Assembly: GCA_048499455.1 (NCBI GenBank)
Contig: JASNZV010000001.1
Location: 248,001 to 312,000, forward strand
Direction: 5' to 3'
Source: CFX5 sp023384495
GTDB lineage: Bacteria; Chloroflexota; Anaerolineae; Caldilineales; Caldilineaceae
DNA length: 64,000 bases
A program made the translations under genes and the position numbers. The notes under the pieces were generated by a model. It saw only the letters and a program-made list of their open reading frames with translations. It was not told where the DNA came from and did no database searches. Shown here in pieces: positions 33,956 to 41,784 of this stretch (the first letter of the stretch is position 1; every line of letters starts with the position of its first letter).

Positions 33956-35002
33956 CTATCTGACCTTGCCGCGGCCGGCGACAGGCCAGATGACCTCCAC
34001 CTGCTCGCCCCGATAGCCCACCAGCTCGTCATGGAGATTGAGCGCCATCTCCTGATGCAGCGGGATCCATGTGAGACGGTCGCCTACCCTAAACTGGTGG
34101 GGCGAGGCGGTGGTGTCCACATGGCCGTGCTCCACCGACATGCCGTAGATCGTGAGCTCGGGGTGCCCGACACAATGGCCATAGGGGGTGGGCGGATAGC
34201 TACAAAAGGTCTTCATGCCGCCGTCGATGATGATGCGGCCCGGCGCGGGCGTGCTGACCACGGTGCAGATGATACGCAGCGGGCAGCGCTCGTTGCTCAG
34301 GTCTGCGCTGGTGCGGATGCGGTCCAGCCCCTCCCACAGATAGGAGCCGGCGCGATGTTCGGTGCCGCCCAACTGTTTCGAGAGCGCCTCAACGCCCGTG
34401 CCCCCCAGGCTGATCTCCTCAATCGGCAGCCCGTCGCGGTGGAAGAGCGCAACCGCCTCTTCCAGAACGGGGGCCGCCTCGACGCGGGTGGGGTAGGTCA
34501 TGATGCCCCGCAGTTCGATACCCGGCAGCCCCACGATCTGACGCGCCAGGTCGCGCGCTGCGGCAGGGGACTGGACGCCACAGCGCCTGCCGCCGGTGTC
34601 CATCTCGATGAGCGTGCGCACGCGGCCGCCCATCTGGCGGGCGGTGTCGCTGATCCCCTGCGCCGTCGCCACCGAGTCCACCGCCACGGTGATCACGGCG
34701 CCGCGGCGGGCCAGGCGCAGCAGGCGGTCGGCCTTGGCGGGGCCGACAATGTTGTAGGGTAGCAAAATGTCGCGCAGCCCGCCGGCGACCATCACCTCGG
34801 CCTCGCCCACCTTTTGGCAACAGATGCCCACCGAACCGGCGTCGATCTGCATTTGGGCGATTTCGGGGATCTTGCTGGATTTGGTGTGGCTACGCAGGGG
34901 GATGTCAACCTGCCTGCAGCGGGCATGCATGTCGCGGATGTTACGTTCGAGCAGGTCGAGGTCGCAGACGACAGCCGGTGTGTCGAGTTCCTGGATGCGC
35001 AT
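33956..35002 (-). CDS. D-threonine aldolase / D-serine dehydratase-like PLP enzyme
   Basis: A 348-residue fold-type III PLP enzyme. DTPAVVCDLDLLERNIRDM and the PLP lysine in RSHTKSSKIPEIAQMQ are in place; CCQKVGEAEVMVAGG, IEMDTGGRRCGVQ and YGHCVGHPELTIYGMSVEHG follow. The C-terminal metal site usually reads H-x-C or H-x-D; here it is WIPLHQEMALN (H-x-E). It probably cleaves or dehydrates a D-beta-hydroxy amino acid, giving glycine plus aldehyde or an oxo-acid. The 2-hydroxyacid dehydrogenase downstream could use such a product. Confidence 0.88.
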   Translation of the reverse strand: MRIQELDTPAVVCDLDLLERNIRDMHARCRQVDIPLRSHTKSSKIPEIAQMQIDAGSVGICCQKVGEAEVMVAGGLRDILLPYNIVGPAKADRLLRLARRGAVITVAVDSVATAQGISDTARQMGGRVRTLIEMDTGGRRCGVQSPAAARDLARQIVGLPGIELRGIMTYPTRVEAAPVLEEAVALFHRDGLPIEEISLGGTGVEALSKQLGGTEHRAGSYLWEGLDRIRTSADLSNERCPLRIICTVVSTPAPGRIIIDGGMKTFCSYPPTPYGHCVGHPELTIYGMSVEHGHVDTTASPHQFRVGDRLTWIPLHQEMALNLHDELVGYRGEQVEVIWPVAGRGKVR

Positions 35003-35044
35003 AGATGTTCTCTTGATGTTTGGGATGATTGGTTTGCGATGAGG

Positions 35045-36832
35045 CTATCCGGACTGGCTTCCGTGAGGCAGGTCGAGCACGGACGAACGTTTCCACTCAC
35101 TCACCTCGCCGGTGATGGCGTCGAGGATCACCCGGGCGCCATCGGTGAGGGCGTCCAGTTCGCCCTCCGCGCCGATGATCGCGGGGATGCCCATTTCCAG
35201 CGCCACGATGGCGCCCAGGCTGTCCAGCCCTCCTTCAGTGGTAATCAACCCACCGGCGCGCTGGAGCAGACCGATGCAACTGCGGTCGATGCGCTCGCTG
35301 TAGATAATGTCTTGGGGGCCGACCAACGGCTGCTCACCGTTGAGCGGCGTCTGGATACGAACGATGCGTCCGGCCACCTCACGCTGACCGATGCCGGCGC
35401 CGCGCACGAGCACCCGTTCGATGGTGCGCACCATCATCAGGCTGGTGGTGTTATGGATGTTGCCCACCGTGCCAGCCGTGAGCACAATCGTATCCCCCTC
35501 ACGCACAAAGCCCTTGGCCTGGGCCACCTTGATGGCGTCGACCACGACTTCATCGGTTGTGTTGAGGCGGCGCGTCAATAGGGGGTGGACGCCCCAGTGC
35601 ATACAGAGCTGACGTTGCACCATGGGGCTTGGCGTCACGCCGACAATGGGGGCCAGCGGGCGATAGGCGGCCACCAGTTTGGCGGTGGCGCCGCTGATGG
35701 TGGGGGCAATGATGGCCGCCGCGCCGATCTCCTCGGCGGTCTGCATAGCGGCGTGGCAGATGGCGCCGGTGGCGCTGGTGAGCGCAGGGCGTTCGTAGAC
35801 CATTCGGGCGCGCGCCAGATAGCGCTCGGCCTCCTCAGCGATCTTGGACATGGTCTGCACGGCCAACACCGGATAGGCGCCGCTGGCTGTTTCGCCCGAA
35901 AGCATGATCGCGTCGCTGCCGTCGAGCACTGCGTTGGCCACGTCGCTGGCCTCGGCGCGGGTGGGCCGCGGGTTGCGGATCATGGAGTCGAGCATCTGGG
36001 TAGCCGTGATCACCGGTTTGGCGGCTGCGTGGCACTTGGTGATCAGCATCTTCTGCACCATGGGCACCGCTTCCGAGCTCATCTCGATCCCCAAATCACC
36101 GCGCGCCACCATGACCGCATCGGACGCAGCGATGATGGCGTCGATGTTGCGCACTGCTTCGGGCTTTTCGATCTTGGAGACAACCGGTATCGCGCGGCCA
36201 AAGGTGGTCTCACGCTGGATGATGGCCTTGAGTTCTTCCACATCAGCGGCAGAGCGCACAAAGCTGAGCGCGATCCAATCGACCTGACGCCCGAGAATGA
36301 ACTTGACATCTTCGCGGTCCTTCTCGGTCAGCGCCGGGATATCGAGCGAGGCGCTGGGCAGATTCATCCCCTTGTTGTCAAAGAGCACCCCGCCTGTGAT
36401 CACCCGCGTGCGGATCTCTTCGTCGGTGGCCTCGAGCACCTGCAATTCGAGCAGGCCGTCATCCAGCAAAATACGCTCCCCAGGCCGGACACGACCTGGC
36501 AATTCCTTGTATTGAATGGGGATCCGACCGGGGACGCCGATCATCTCTTCGGTGGTGAGGGTCACTTCCTCGCCCTCGCGGATCGGCACGCCGCCTTCTT
36601 GCATGATGCCAATCCGCAGCTTGGGGCCTTGCAGGTCGGCGAGAATGGCAATGGGCTTTTGCAGTTGTTCGGAGAGCGAGCGTACGCGGTCGATGGTCTC
36701 GGCATGGTATTCGTGGGTGCCGTGGCTGAAATTGAGGCGGGCGACATTCATCCCCGCCTGCATAATCTGGCTGAGTACGGCGGTGTCACGGCTGGCCGGA
36801 CCGATGGTGCAAAGTATTTTGACACGGAGCAT
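35045..36832 (-). CDS. pyk: Pyruvate kinase with C-terminal PEP-utiliser-like domain
   Basis: A 595-residue glycolytic enzyme. Landmarks: LRVKILCTIGPASRD at the start, NFSHGTHEYH, LQGPKLRIG, the MVARGDLGIEM loop and the catalytic ITATQMLDSMIRNPRPTRAE. The allosteric C-domain ends at about 470. About 110 extra residues follow (PLVGPQDIIYSERIDRSCI, then AIVALEMGIPAIIGAEGELD), which is the appended mobile PEP-synthase domain of some bacterial pyruvate kinases. The usual T-S-H motif is not seen. ATG 36832 matches the family N-terminus. Confidence 0.95.
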   Translation of the reverse strand: MLRVKILCTIGPASRDTAVLSQIMQAGMNVARLNFSHGTHEYHAETIDRVRSLSEQLQKPIAILADLQGPKLRIGIMQEGGVPIREGEEVTLTTEEMIGVPGRIPIQYKELPGRVRPGERILLDDGLLELQVLEATDEEIRTRVITGGVLFDNKGMNLPSASLDIPALTEKDREDVKFILGRQVDWIALSFVRSAADVEELKAIIQRETTFGRAIPVVSKIEKPEAVRNIDAIIAASDAVMVARGDLGIEMSSEAVPMVQKMLITKCHAAAKPVITATQMLDSMIRNPRPTRAEASDVANAVLDGSDAIMLSGETASGAYPVLAVQTMSKIAEEAERYLARARMVYERPALTSATGAICHAAMQTAEEIGAAAIIAPTISGATAKLVAAYRPLAPIVGVTPSPMVQRQLCMHWGVHPLLTRRLNTTDEVVVDAIKVAQAKGFVREGDTIVLTAGTVGNIHNTTSLMMVRTIERVLVRGAGIGQREVAGRIVRIQTPLNGEQPLVGPQDIIYSERIDRSCIGLLQRAGGLITTEGGLDSLGAIVALEMGIPAIIGAEGELDALTDGARVILDAITGEVSEWKRSSVLDLPHGSQSG

Positions 36833-36882
36833 AAGACCCCCAACAAGGACCATTGATAAGCAGCATATTTTTGATTGGACAT

Positions 36883-36961
36883 GACTTACGCAGCGTTTGA
36901 TGTATGCCACGAGAAGCTTCAGACTCGATTATCGTGTGCTCAGTCGAGGCTTGCGTAAGGC
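36883..36961. repeat. 79-bp palindromic element (GACTTACGCA-type family, copy 3)
   Basis: GACTTACGCA (36883-36892) and TGCGTAAGGC (36952-36961), with CTTACGCA/TGCGTAAG perfectly paired. It lies upstream of the pyruvate kinase gene. Confidence 0.65.
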
Positions 36962-37076
36962 CTATTGGATAGGTTTGAAGCTGCGCAATGGAAAATATGA
37001 CGGGAAATGTGACGAACAATGTCATTGTCCCGATATAAGCCTACAAAATCGTACCACAAAATTCCAGAGAACAGGA

Positions 37077-37108
37077 AAACGTCCCGAACAGAGATGTTCA
37101 GGACGTTT
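37077..37108 (-). terminator. Terminator hairpin of the ParB-like gene
   Basis: AAACGTCCCGAACA (37077-37090) pairs with TGTTCAGGACGTTT (37095-37108) at 13 of 14 positions with loop GAGA. On the minus strand the stem ends in TTTTCC, about 35 nt past the stop. Confidence 0.75.
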
Positions 37109-37142
37109 GCAACTGTTCGCAAAAAGGATCTGAAGGCAACCT

Positions 37143-38243
37143 TTAGCCGTGGACGAGTTCTCGTTGCTGTTCGGCTTCATCGGCCAGGCTTGCATCCAGC
37201 GCTGCGTTGACTTCGCCGAGGATCTCTTCCGCCTCCGACAGCGAGCGCTCACCGGCCTCGTGGCGAGCGCGCAGCTCATCGAAATCTTCTTCGCTCATAC
37301 CCAGAGGAATTTCATCCACAAAGAGCCGGTGGAATCCCTGCACAAGCCCCTTCCAGGTGCGCGCCAGCGGGTTATCGTCATGGAGCGACACAAACGTCTG
37401 CACCGCGAGTTCGGGGTCAAGCGGCGCCAGATCGTATTCGCGCGCCAGCCGCTCACGATGAAACGCGATCCAGAGATAGAGATCGGCCTCGGTGCGGCGG
37501 GGGAACTCCTTGAGCAGTTCGTATTTTCGGATCGCCTCGACCACCGGCATGTAGACATGATCATACCAGCTACAGACGGCCTCTTCCCACGATAGACGTT
37601 TTTGCGAACCGCCGCGCGCCAGATCCTGGTTTCGCAGGTAGAGATGCACCTCAATGTGGTGTAACATGATCTCATAGCGCCCCGGCTCCGTGACCTCAAG
37701 CCCATGGTCAGGCCGCAGTTCGTCGAGCCGGGTGCGGCTGAGAAACTCCGCGCGTTCCGCCTTGATCAGCCACTGGTCACGCTCAAAGTCGTCCACCGTC
37801 AGCGGGAGTTGGGTCTTGACCTCAGTGACGGTCGCTTCGATGTGGGTCAACCCATTGGCGCGCGCAACACTGACGCGGTGGTTGCCGTCGCGCACAAAAT
37901 AGACGTCGCCAATTTTGAAGAGTTCGACCGGGGGCACCGTCTCCAGCGCATTGACAGCCGCATCGAGCCGGATCCACCGCTCGGGGTTGGCGCTGGCGCG
38001 GGGGAGAAACGTGCGTGTAAAGTCACGATACCGGCCAACACTGCCGACAATCTTTGCCAGGGGCACCATCTGTGTCCCCCGCGCCACCTGCTGGCGCGCC
38101 TTCAGCTTTTTGGCGACCTCTTCAAAGCTGACCAGGTCTGTATTGTGCCCCGAAACCAGCCCAAGCAGGTCCGCCATCTGGGCGCGCTGGACGTTACGTT
38201 TATAGTGTTCACGGGCCAATGCCTCGTGTTGTGGGCTTGCCAT
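37143..38243 (-). CDS. ParB/Srx-fold domain protein (DGNHR motif)
   Basis: A 366-residue protein. A ParB-like nuclease/regulator core lies at about 60-145: MVPLAKIVGSVGRYRDFTR, VPPVELFKIGDVYFVRDGNH, RVSVARANGLTHIEATV. The motif G-N-H-R-V-S is the conserved active-site-like loop of ParB/Srx folds. The remaining 220 residues are helical and Glu/Arg-rich (LSWEEAVCSWYDHVYMPVVE), ending in an acidic helix. The function is unknown. It starts at ATG 38243, with GGAGAC upstream. No parA is near, so plasmid/chromosome partition is unlikely. Confidence 0.65.
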   Translation of the reverse strand: MASPQHEALAREHYKRNVQRAQMADLLGLVSGHNTDLVSFEEVAKKLKARQQVARGTQMVPLAKIVGSVGRYRDFTRTFLPRASANPERWIRLDAAVNALETVPPVELFKIGDVYFVRDGNHRVSVARANGLTHIEATVTEVKTQLPLTVDDFERDQWLIKAERAEFLSRTRLDELRPDHGLEVTEPGRYEIMLHHIEVHLYLRNQDLARGGSQKRLSWEEAVCSWYDHVYMPVVEAIRKYELLKEFPRRTEADLYLWIAFHRERLAREYDLAPLDPELAVQTFVSLHDDNPLARTWKGLVQGFHRLFVDEIPLGMSEEDFDELRARHEAGERSLSEAEEILGEVNAALDASLADEAEQQRELVHG

Positions 38244-38539
38244 TTTGTCTCCTTACCGCCGGCGCCGGATCGACCATCAGCTCAATCCCTCTTCGACCGC
38301 GATCACCTATGTCCGTCCTACTCCACATTGATATACGCAAGCAGCGACGAGCCAGGTGTGCGCAGTGAGCGCTCATCCCCTACGATCACGCAAGTCTCGG
38401 CAGCGGATATGCAACTGGATGCCGCTGTTTCTACGGGCAATCGTCCAAGTGCTGCGTGATTTGGGTCGAGATGCGCCGGCGCAACCAAACCGCCCGCCAT
38501 TGTAGCATGGATGGGGGCGACTGTAATCAGACAAATGCA

Positions 38540-38573
38540 CGAACAATGACCTACAATCACTGTACATTGTTCG
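38540..38573. terminator. Inverted repeat CGAACAATG / CATTGTTCG
   Basis: Perfect 9-bp arms (38540-38548, 38565-38573) with a 16-nt loop, 39 nt after the minus-strand GyrA-like gene. It could be that gene's terminator, or an operator for the ParB-like gene downstream. No T-run. Nothing else was recognised in 38244-38611. Confidence 0.45.
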
Positions 38574-38611
38574 CGCCGCGTGAATCTTACGGGTGTGCTG
38601 TTGCTTCTGAG

Positions 38612-39661
38612 TTACAGCGAGGAGGCTGCCGGGCTACCGGCAAGGGCGACGCATTCATCGGCGCGCAAGCTCATGCAGTTGACACCCTGCACCACGCCTT
38701 CTTTGGGTGGAACTTCAGCGGCTTGAAAGCGGATGATCTTGCTCAGGCGCGAGATGGCAAACAGATCCTGGCTACTCTCCACAGCCACCATGCCCACCAG
38801 CGCATCGCACTTCATGATCGTCTTGCCGCCGGCGCCGGGCGACTTATTGGCGGTGAAGCCGCTGAGCAGACGGATCGTCCCCTTGCCGTCTGCGCCGAGT
38901 AGAAAGACAGCGCCATCCGCCGGTGTGGCGGCCACCCCCACGATGACATCGTGCGGGTCGACGCGCATCCCCAGGCACCCTCGAATGGGCGCCAGCCGTT
39001 CGGCAAAACGGATGCCTTGCCCGCCGCGTGTGGCAAGCACCAGGTCATCGTTGCCCGAGCTCCAGCATGCGGCGGCAGGCGCGCCCCCCTCTTTGATGTT
39101 GTAGAGCACCGTGCCCGGCTGAAGATTTTTGCCCACGTATTGGCTACCAATGCGCCGCACCTGCCCGCGCTCCGACACCAGCACCAGATAAGCCCCGCCC
39201 TGGTCGACGACGGCCAACGCAAGCCGCTCATCGGGTCGCAGCGGCAGACGTTCGCCCAGATCGACGCCGCGGCTGCGTACAGGCGATTCGGGCAGATCAC
39301 TCACGGGCAGACGGAAGGCGCGCGCATGGTTCGTCACCAGGATCACCCCGACGCTCTCATCAGCAATCAGCAGAAATCGCGGCGGGTCATCCTCGCCGCT
39401 GTCGAGGTCAAAGATGCCCATGCCGCCCCGCCGCTGGCGCGTATAGAGATGGCGTGGCGTGCGTTTGGCATAGCCCAAACTGCTCACGGTGATGAGATTC
39501 ATCGTGGTGGGGGGTTCACTAGGCTCCAGCGCGGTTTCCACGCGGCGGTCGTCATCCTCACCCTGGCGAAGCGCCTCGAGCTCTTGTTCCAGCGATTCAA
39601 TATAATCGACCACATCAGCGGGCACTGTGCTCAGATCAGGGCGTGTCGGTGGCGTCATCAT
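38612..39661 (-). CDS. Stand-alone DNA gyrase subunit A C-terminal beta-propeller
   Basis: A 349-residue protein that lacks the gyrase/topo IV breakage-reunion domain. After a short helical region (PADVVDYIESLEQELEALRQ) it enters the GyrA C-terminal repeats: TVSSLGYAKRTPRHLYTRQR with the GyrA-box-like QRRGGMG (usual QRRGGKG), then ESVGVILVTNHARAFRLPVS, GAYLVLVSERGQVRRIG, DLVLATRGGQGIRF and KIIRFQAAEVP. The six-bladed DNA-wrapping propeller is thus encoded alone. It may wrap DNA or modulate gyrase in trans. ATG 39661 was preferred; in-frame upstream codons would translate the 12-bp repeat as T-L-H-D units. Confidence 0.82.
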   Translation of the reverse strand: MMTPPTRPDLSTVPADVVDYIESLEQELEALRQGEDDDRRVETALEPSEPPTTMNLITVSSLGYAKRTPRHLYTRQRRGGMGIFDLDSGEDDPPRFLLIADESVGVILVTNHARAFRLPVSDLPESPVRSRGVDLGERLPLRPDERLALAVVDQGGAYLVLVSERGQVRRIGSQYVGKNLQPGTVLYNIKEGGAPAAACWSSGNDDLVLATRGGQGIRFAERLAPIRGCLGMRVDPHDVIVGVAATPADGAVFLLGADGKGTIRLLSGFTANKSPGAGGKTIMKCDALVGMVAVESSQDLFAISRLSKIIRFQAAEVPPKEGVVQGVNCMSLRADECVALAGSPAASSL

Positions 39662-39673
39662 GTACCTCGCATT

Positions 39674-39733
39674 GTCATGCAGCGTATCATGCAGCGTATC
39701 ATGCAGCGTATCATGCAGCGTATCATTCAATGT
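39674..39733. repeat. 12-bp tandem repeat upstream of the GyrA-like gene
   Basis: Five units of 12 bp: GTCATGCAGCGT, three times ATCATGCAGCGT and a degenerate ATCATTCAATGT. It sits 12 nt before the chosen start. Read in frame it would encode T-L-H-D repeats, so a longer N-terminus is possible. Confidence 0.85.
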
Positions 39734-39787
39734 CATGCAACCAGGTGATCCGCGCAACGATTCCATCCTGGCCTAAACCAGTCGATG

Positions 39788-41626
39788 TTAGGGGGGGATG
39801 GTTTCCGCAATGCGCAGGATTTCGATTGCATATTGGCGGCGGCCCACCGGAAGCTCGTCCCAGGTCAGGCCGGCATCGAGGTGGCCGGCCACCTTATCGA
39901 TGCCCCAGTTGTAGGCCACCAGCATCCATTCGATCTCCGGTTGGCCGCGCCGACCCAGCACCTCGCGCAGATGGTCCAGATAGGCCGCGGCCACCAGCGT
40001 GTTGGCGTAGGCGTCGAATGGATCGGCCGCATCGACGACCGGGGCCCACTCGCGCCAGGTGTTGGGCAGGATCTGCATCAACCCCATGTCTCCACTGGCG
40101 CCCAGGGCCAACGCGTCAAAGCCGCTTTCGATATAGGCTTGGCCGGCCAGCACACGCCAGTTCAGGTCATAGCGCAGCGCAATCTCTTGGAACATCTGCT
40201 GATAGGTAAGCGGCGACGAGGCCGCCTGTGCGCGCTCGGCGCTGGCCGGCTGCAACGCCGCCGGCTCAAAGCCGGCATGCCGCGATGGCGCGCCCGGCGC
40301 GGTCACCTGGTCGGGCCGGACGATGGGCGCCGCCGGGTCAACTACAACCGGCGCCGCGGGTCGCTCTACCGTGTGCGCCGGCGCTCCCGGCTCCGTGCGG
40401 GCAGGCTCGGCCAACTGGACGACAATCGTCACAAGCTGGGGGGCGGGCGCAGGCTGCGCCACCGGCGCCACGGTGGGGCGGTTCGTCAGCGCGGTCGCGA
40501 CGGCCGTCACCAACAGGGCGCCGGCCACACTCAGCACCGCCAGAGCAAAGACCGCGCCCAACAGCCAGGCGCTGATCAGCGGCGCGCGTTGGATCGCGAC
40601 GGTGGCGGTCAGCGGCGCCTGTTCGGCCTTGACCAGCCCCACCGCCAGCCGTAGATGGGTCTGGCGCGAGCGCAGCCCCAACAGGGGGGGCGCCGGCGGG
40701 CGAACCGTTGCGCCGATCACCACGGTCTGGCCCGGCTTGAGTGTAAAGGTTGCGCACGGTTGCCGGCCCGCTGTGGCCCGCCATCGGGGCCGGGCCTTTG
40801 TGCGCGGCGGATCGGCGGCGTCGGGGTTGGTGGGAAGTTGAAAACTGATCGAGTACGCATCGCCCTGCCGGCGTGGATAGGGCGCGGCCTGCACGAAAAA
40901 ATTCGCCTCGACATTACCCCGATTGGTGACGGGCAGCAAAAGCCGCGCCTGGCGACGCCGCCAGGACACGGTTACCTGCCGCGGCTGGACGTGGCCAAGC
41001 ATGACGTCAGAGTAGCCCAAAATCGTGAGCACTGCGCCCAGCCGGCTATTATGGGGCGCGTACTCAGGCGAGCGCACCACCACGGCGAACGGATGGTCGC
41101 CGGCGCGGGCGGCAGAGAGACGGGGCGGCGAGAGGGCAATGGTCAGGAGCACACGTTCGCCGGGCTGGAGCCAGAGCTGGGCGTGGGCGTCGTCATCCGC
41201 AGACGCCACCTCGCCTGCCCGCGCGATGGAGACCCACTCCTCGCTCACCCAGCCCTCAACATGCACCCGAAATGTGGCCGGGCGGTCTCCGTTGTTGAGC
41301 AGGGCCAGCCGCAGCCACGCCGTATCGCCCGCCGCAACCGTGATCTGGCGTGCATCGAGCGCGGCGACGATGTGGTCGTCCAGCCGGTCGGTGATGAGCA
41401 TGGGCGGCGCATCGTCTGCCGAGGACGCCGCAGAGGCGAGCGGCTGGGGCAGTGCGATGGCTTCCCCTTCGATTTCCACACCGGCCCATTCGGGCTGGCC
41501 GAACGGACGCGTTGGCGGCTCGCCATCGGCCACGGGCGGGGCGTTTCGGTTTTCTATGGCGGTGTATGGGGCAGCGCGGTCATCGTCGAACCGATCATGC
41601 CCAAGTTGTGAAGTGCGGGGCTGCAT
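39788..41626 (-). CDS. Membrane-anchored lytic transglycosylase (SLT domain) with beta-sandwich N-terminal half
   Basis: A 612-residue protein. The N-terminal half (about 80-355) is beta-rich with NEW3/COG1470-like features (AWLRLALLNNGDRPATFRVH, RLLLPVTNRGNVEANFFVQA). A membrane helix (about 355-380, APLISAWLLGAVFALAVLSV) and a Pro/Ala-rich linker follow. The C-terminal SLT domain (about 485-605) reads ALRYDLNWRVLAGQAYIESG with the catalytic Glu in YIESGFD, then GLMQILPNTWREWAP and VAYNWG. It should cleave murein. The N-terminal half would be cytosolic if the SLT domain is outside. ATG 41626 lies after a divergent promoter region. Confidence 0.85.
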   Translation of the reverse strand: MQPRTSQLGHDRFDDDRAAPYTAIENRNAPPVADGEPPTRPFGQPEWAGVEIEGEAIALPQPLASAASSADDAPPMLITDRLDDHIVAALDARQITVAAGDTAWLRLALLNNGDRPATFRVHVEGWVSEEWVSIARAGEVASADDDAHAQLWLQPGERVLLTIALSPPRLSAARAGDHPFAVVVRSPEYAPHNSRLGAVLTILGYSDVMLGHVQPRQVTVSWRRRQARLLLPVTNRGNVEANFFVQAAPYPRRQGDAYSISFQLPTNPDAADPPRTKARPRWRATAGRQPCATFTLKPGQTVVIGATVRPPAPPLLGLRSRQTHLRLAVGLVKAEQAPLTATVAIQRAPLISAWLLGAVFALAVLSVAGALLVTAVATALTNRPTVAPVAQPAPAPQLVTIVVQLAEPARTEPGAPAHTVERPAAPVVVDPAAPIVRPDQVTAPGAPSRHAGFEPAALQPASAERAQAASSPLTYQQMFQEIALRYDLNWRVLAGQAYIESGFDALALGASGDMGLMQILPNTWREWAPVVDAADPFDAYANTLVAAAYLDHLREVLGRRGQPEIEWMLVAYNWGIDKVAGHLDAGLTWDELPVGRRQYAIEILRIAETIPP

Positions 41627-41694
41627 GGTGCTAGTATCGAATTTCCAGGGCCGTCTGTCAAGTCTGCGATCCGCTGCAAGGTGAGAGATTATCT

Positions 41695-41722
41695 TTGCCG
41701 ATGGCCGATTCGGGGGTACAAT
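41695..41722 (+). promoter_or_regulatory. Probable promoter of the LtaS-like gene
   Basis: TTGCCG (41695-41700), a 16-nt spacer and TACAAT (41717-41722), about 60 nt before the ATG. It is in the divergent gap with the transglycosylase gene. Confidence 0.5.
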
Positions 41723-41784
41723 AGCACAACCACAATTTCGTTGCAATCTCTCGGGTTTTACATGATATCCGGCAAGGAGGCGGC

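Noticed and set aside
32882..34762. Long plus-strand frame over the dehydrogenase and PLP-enzyme genes
   Set aside because: It is antisense to two confidently identified enzymes; the GC-rich third positions keep it open.
39674..39733. 12-bp tandem repeat as a CRISPR array
   Set aside because: The units are contiguous without spacers and no cas gene is present.
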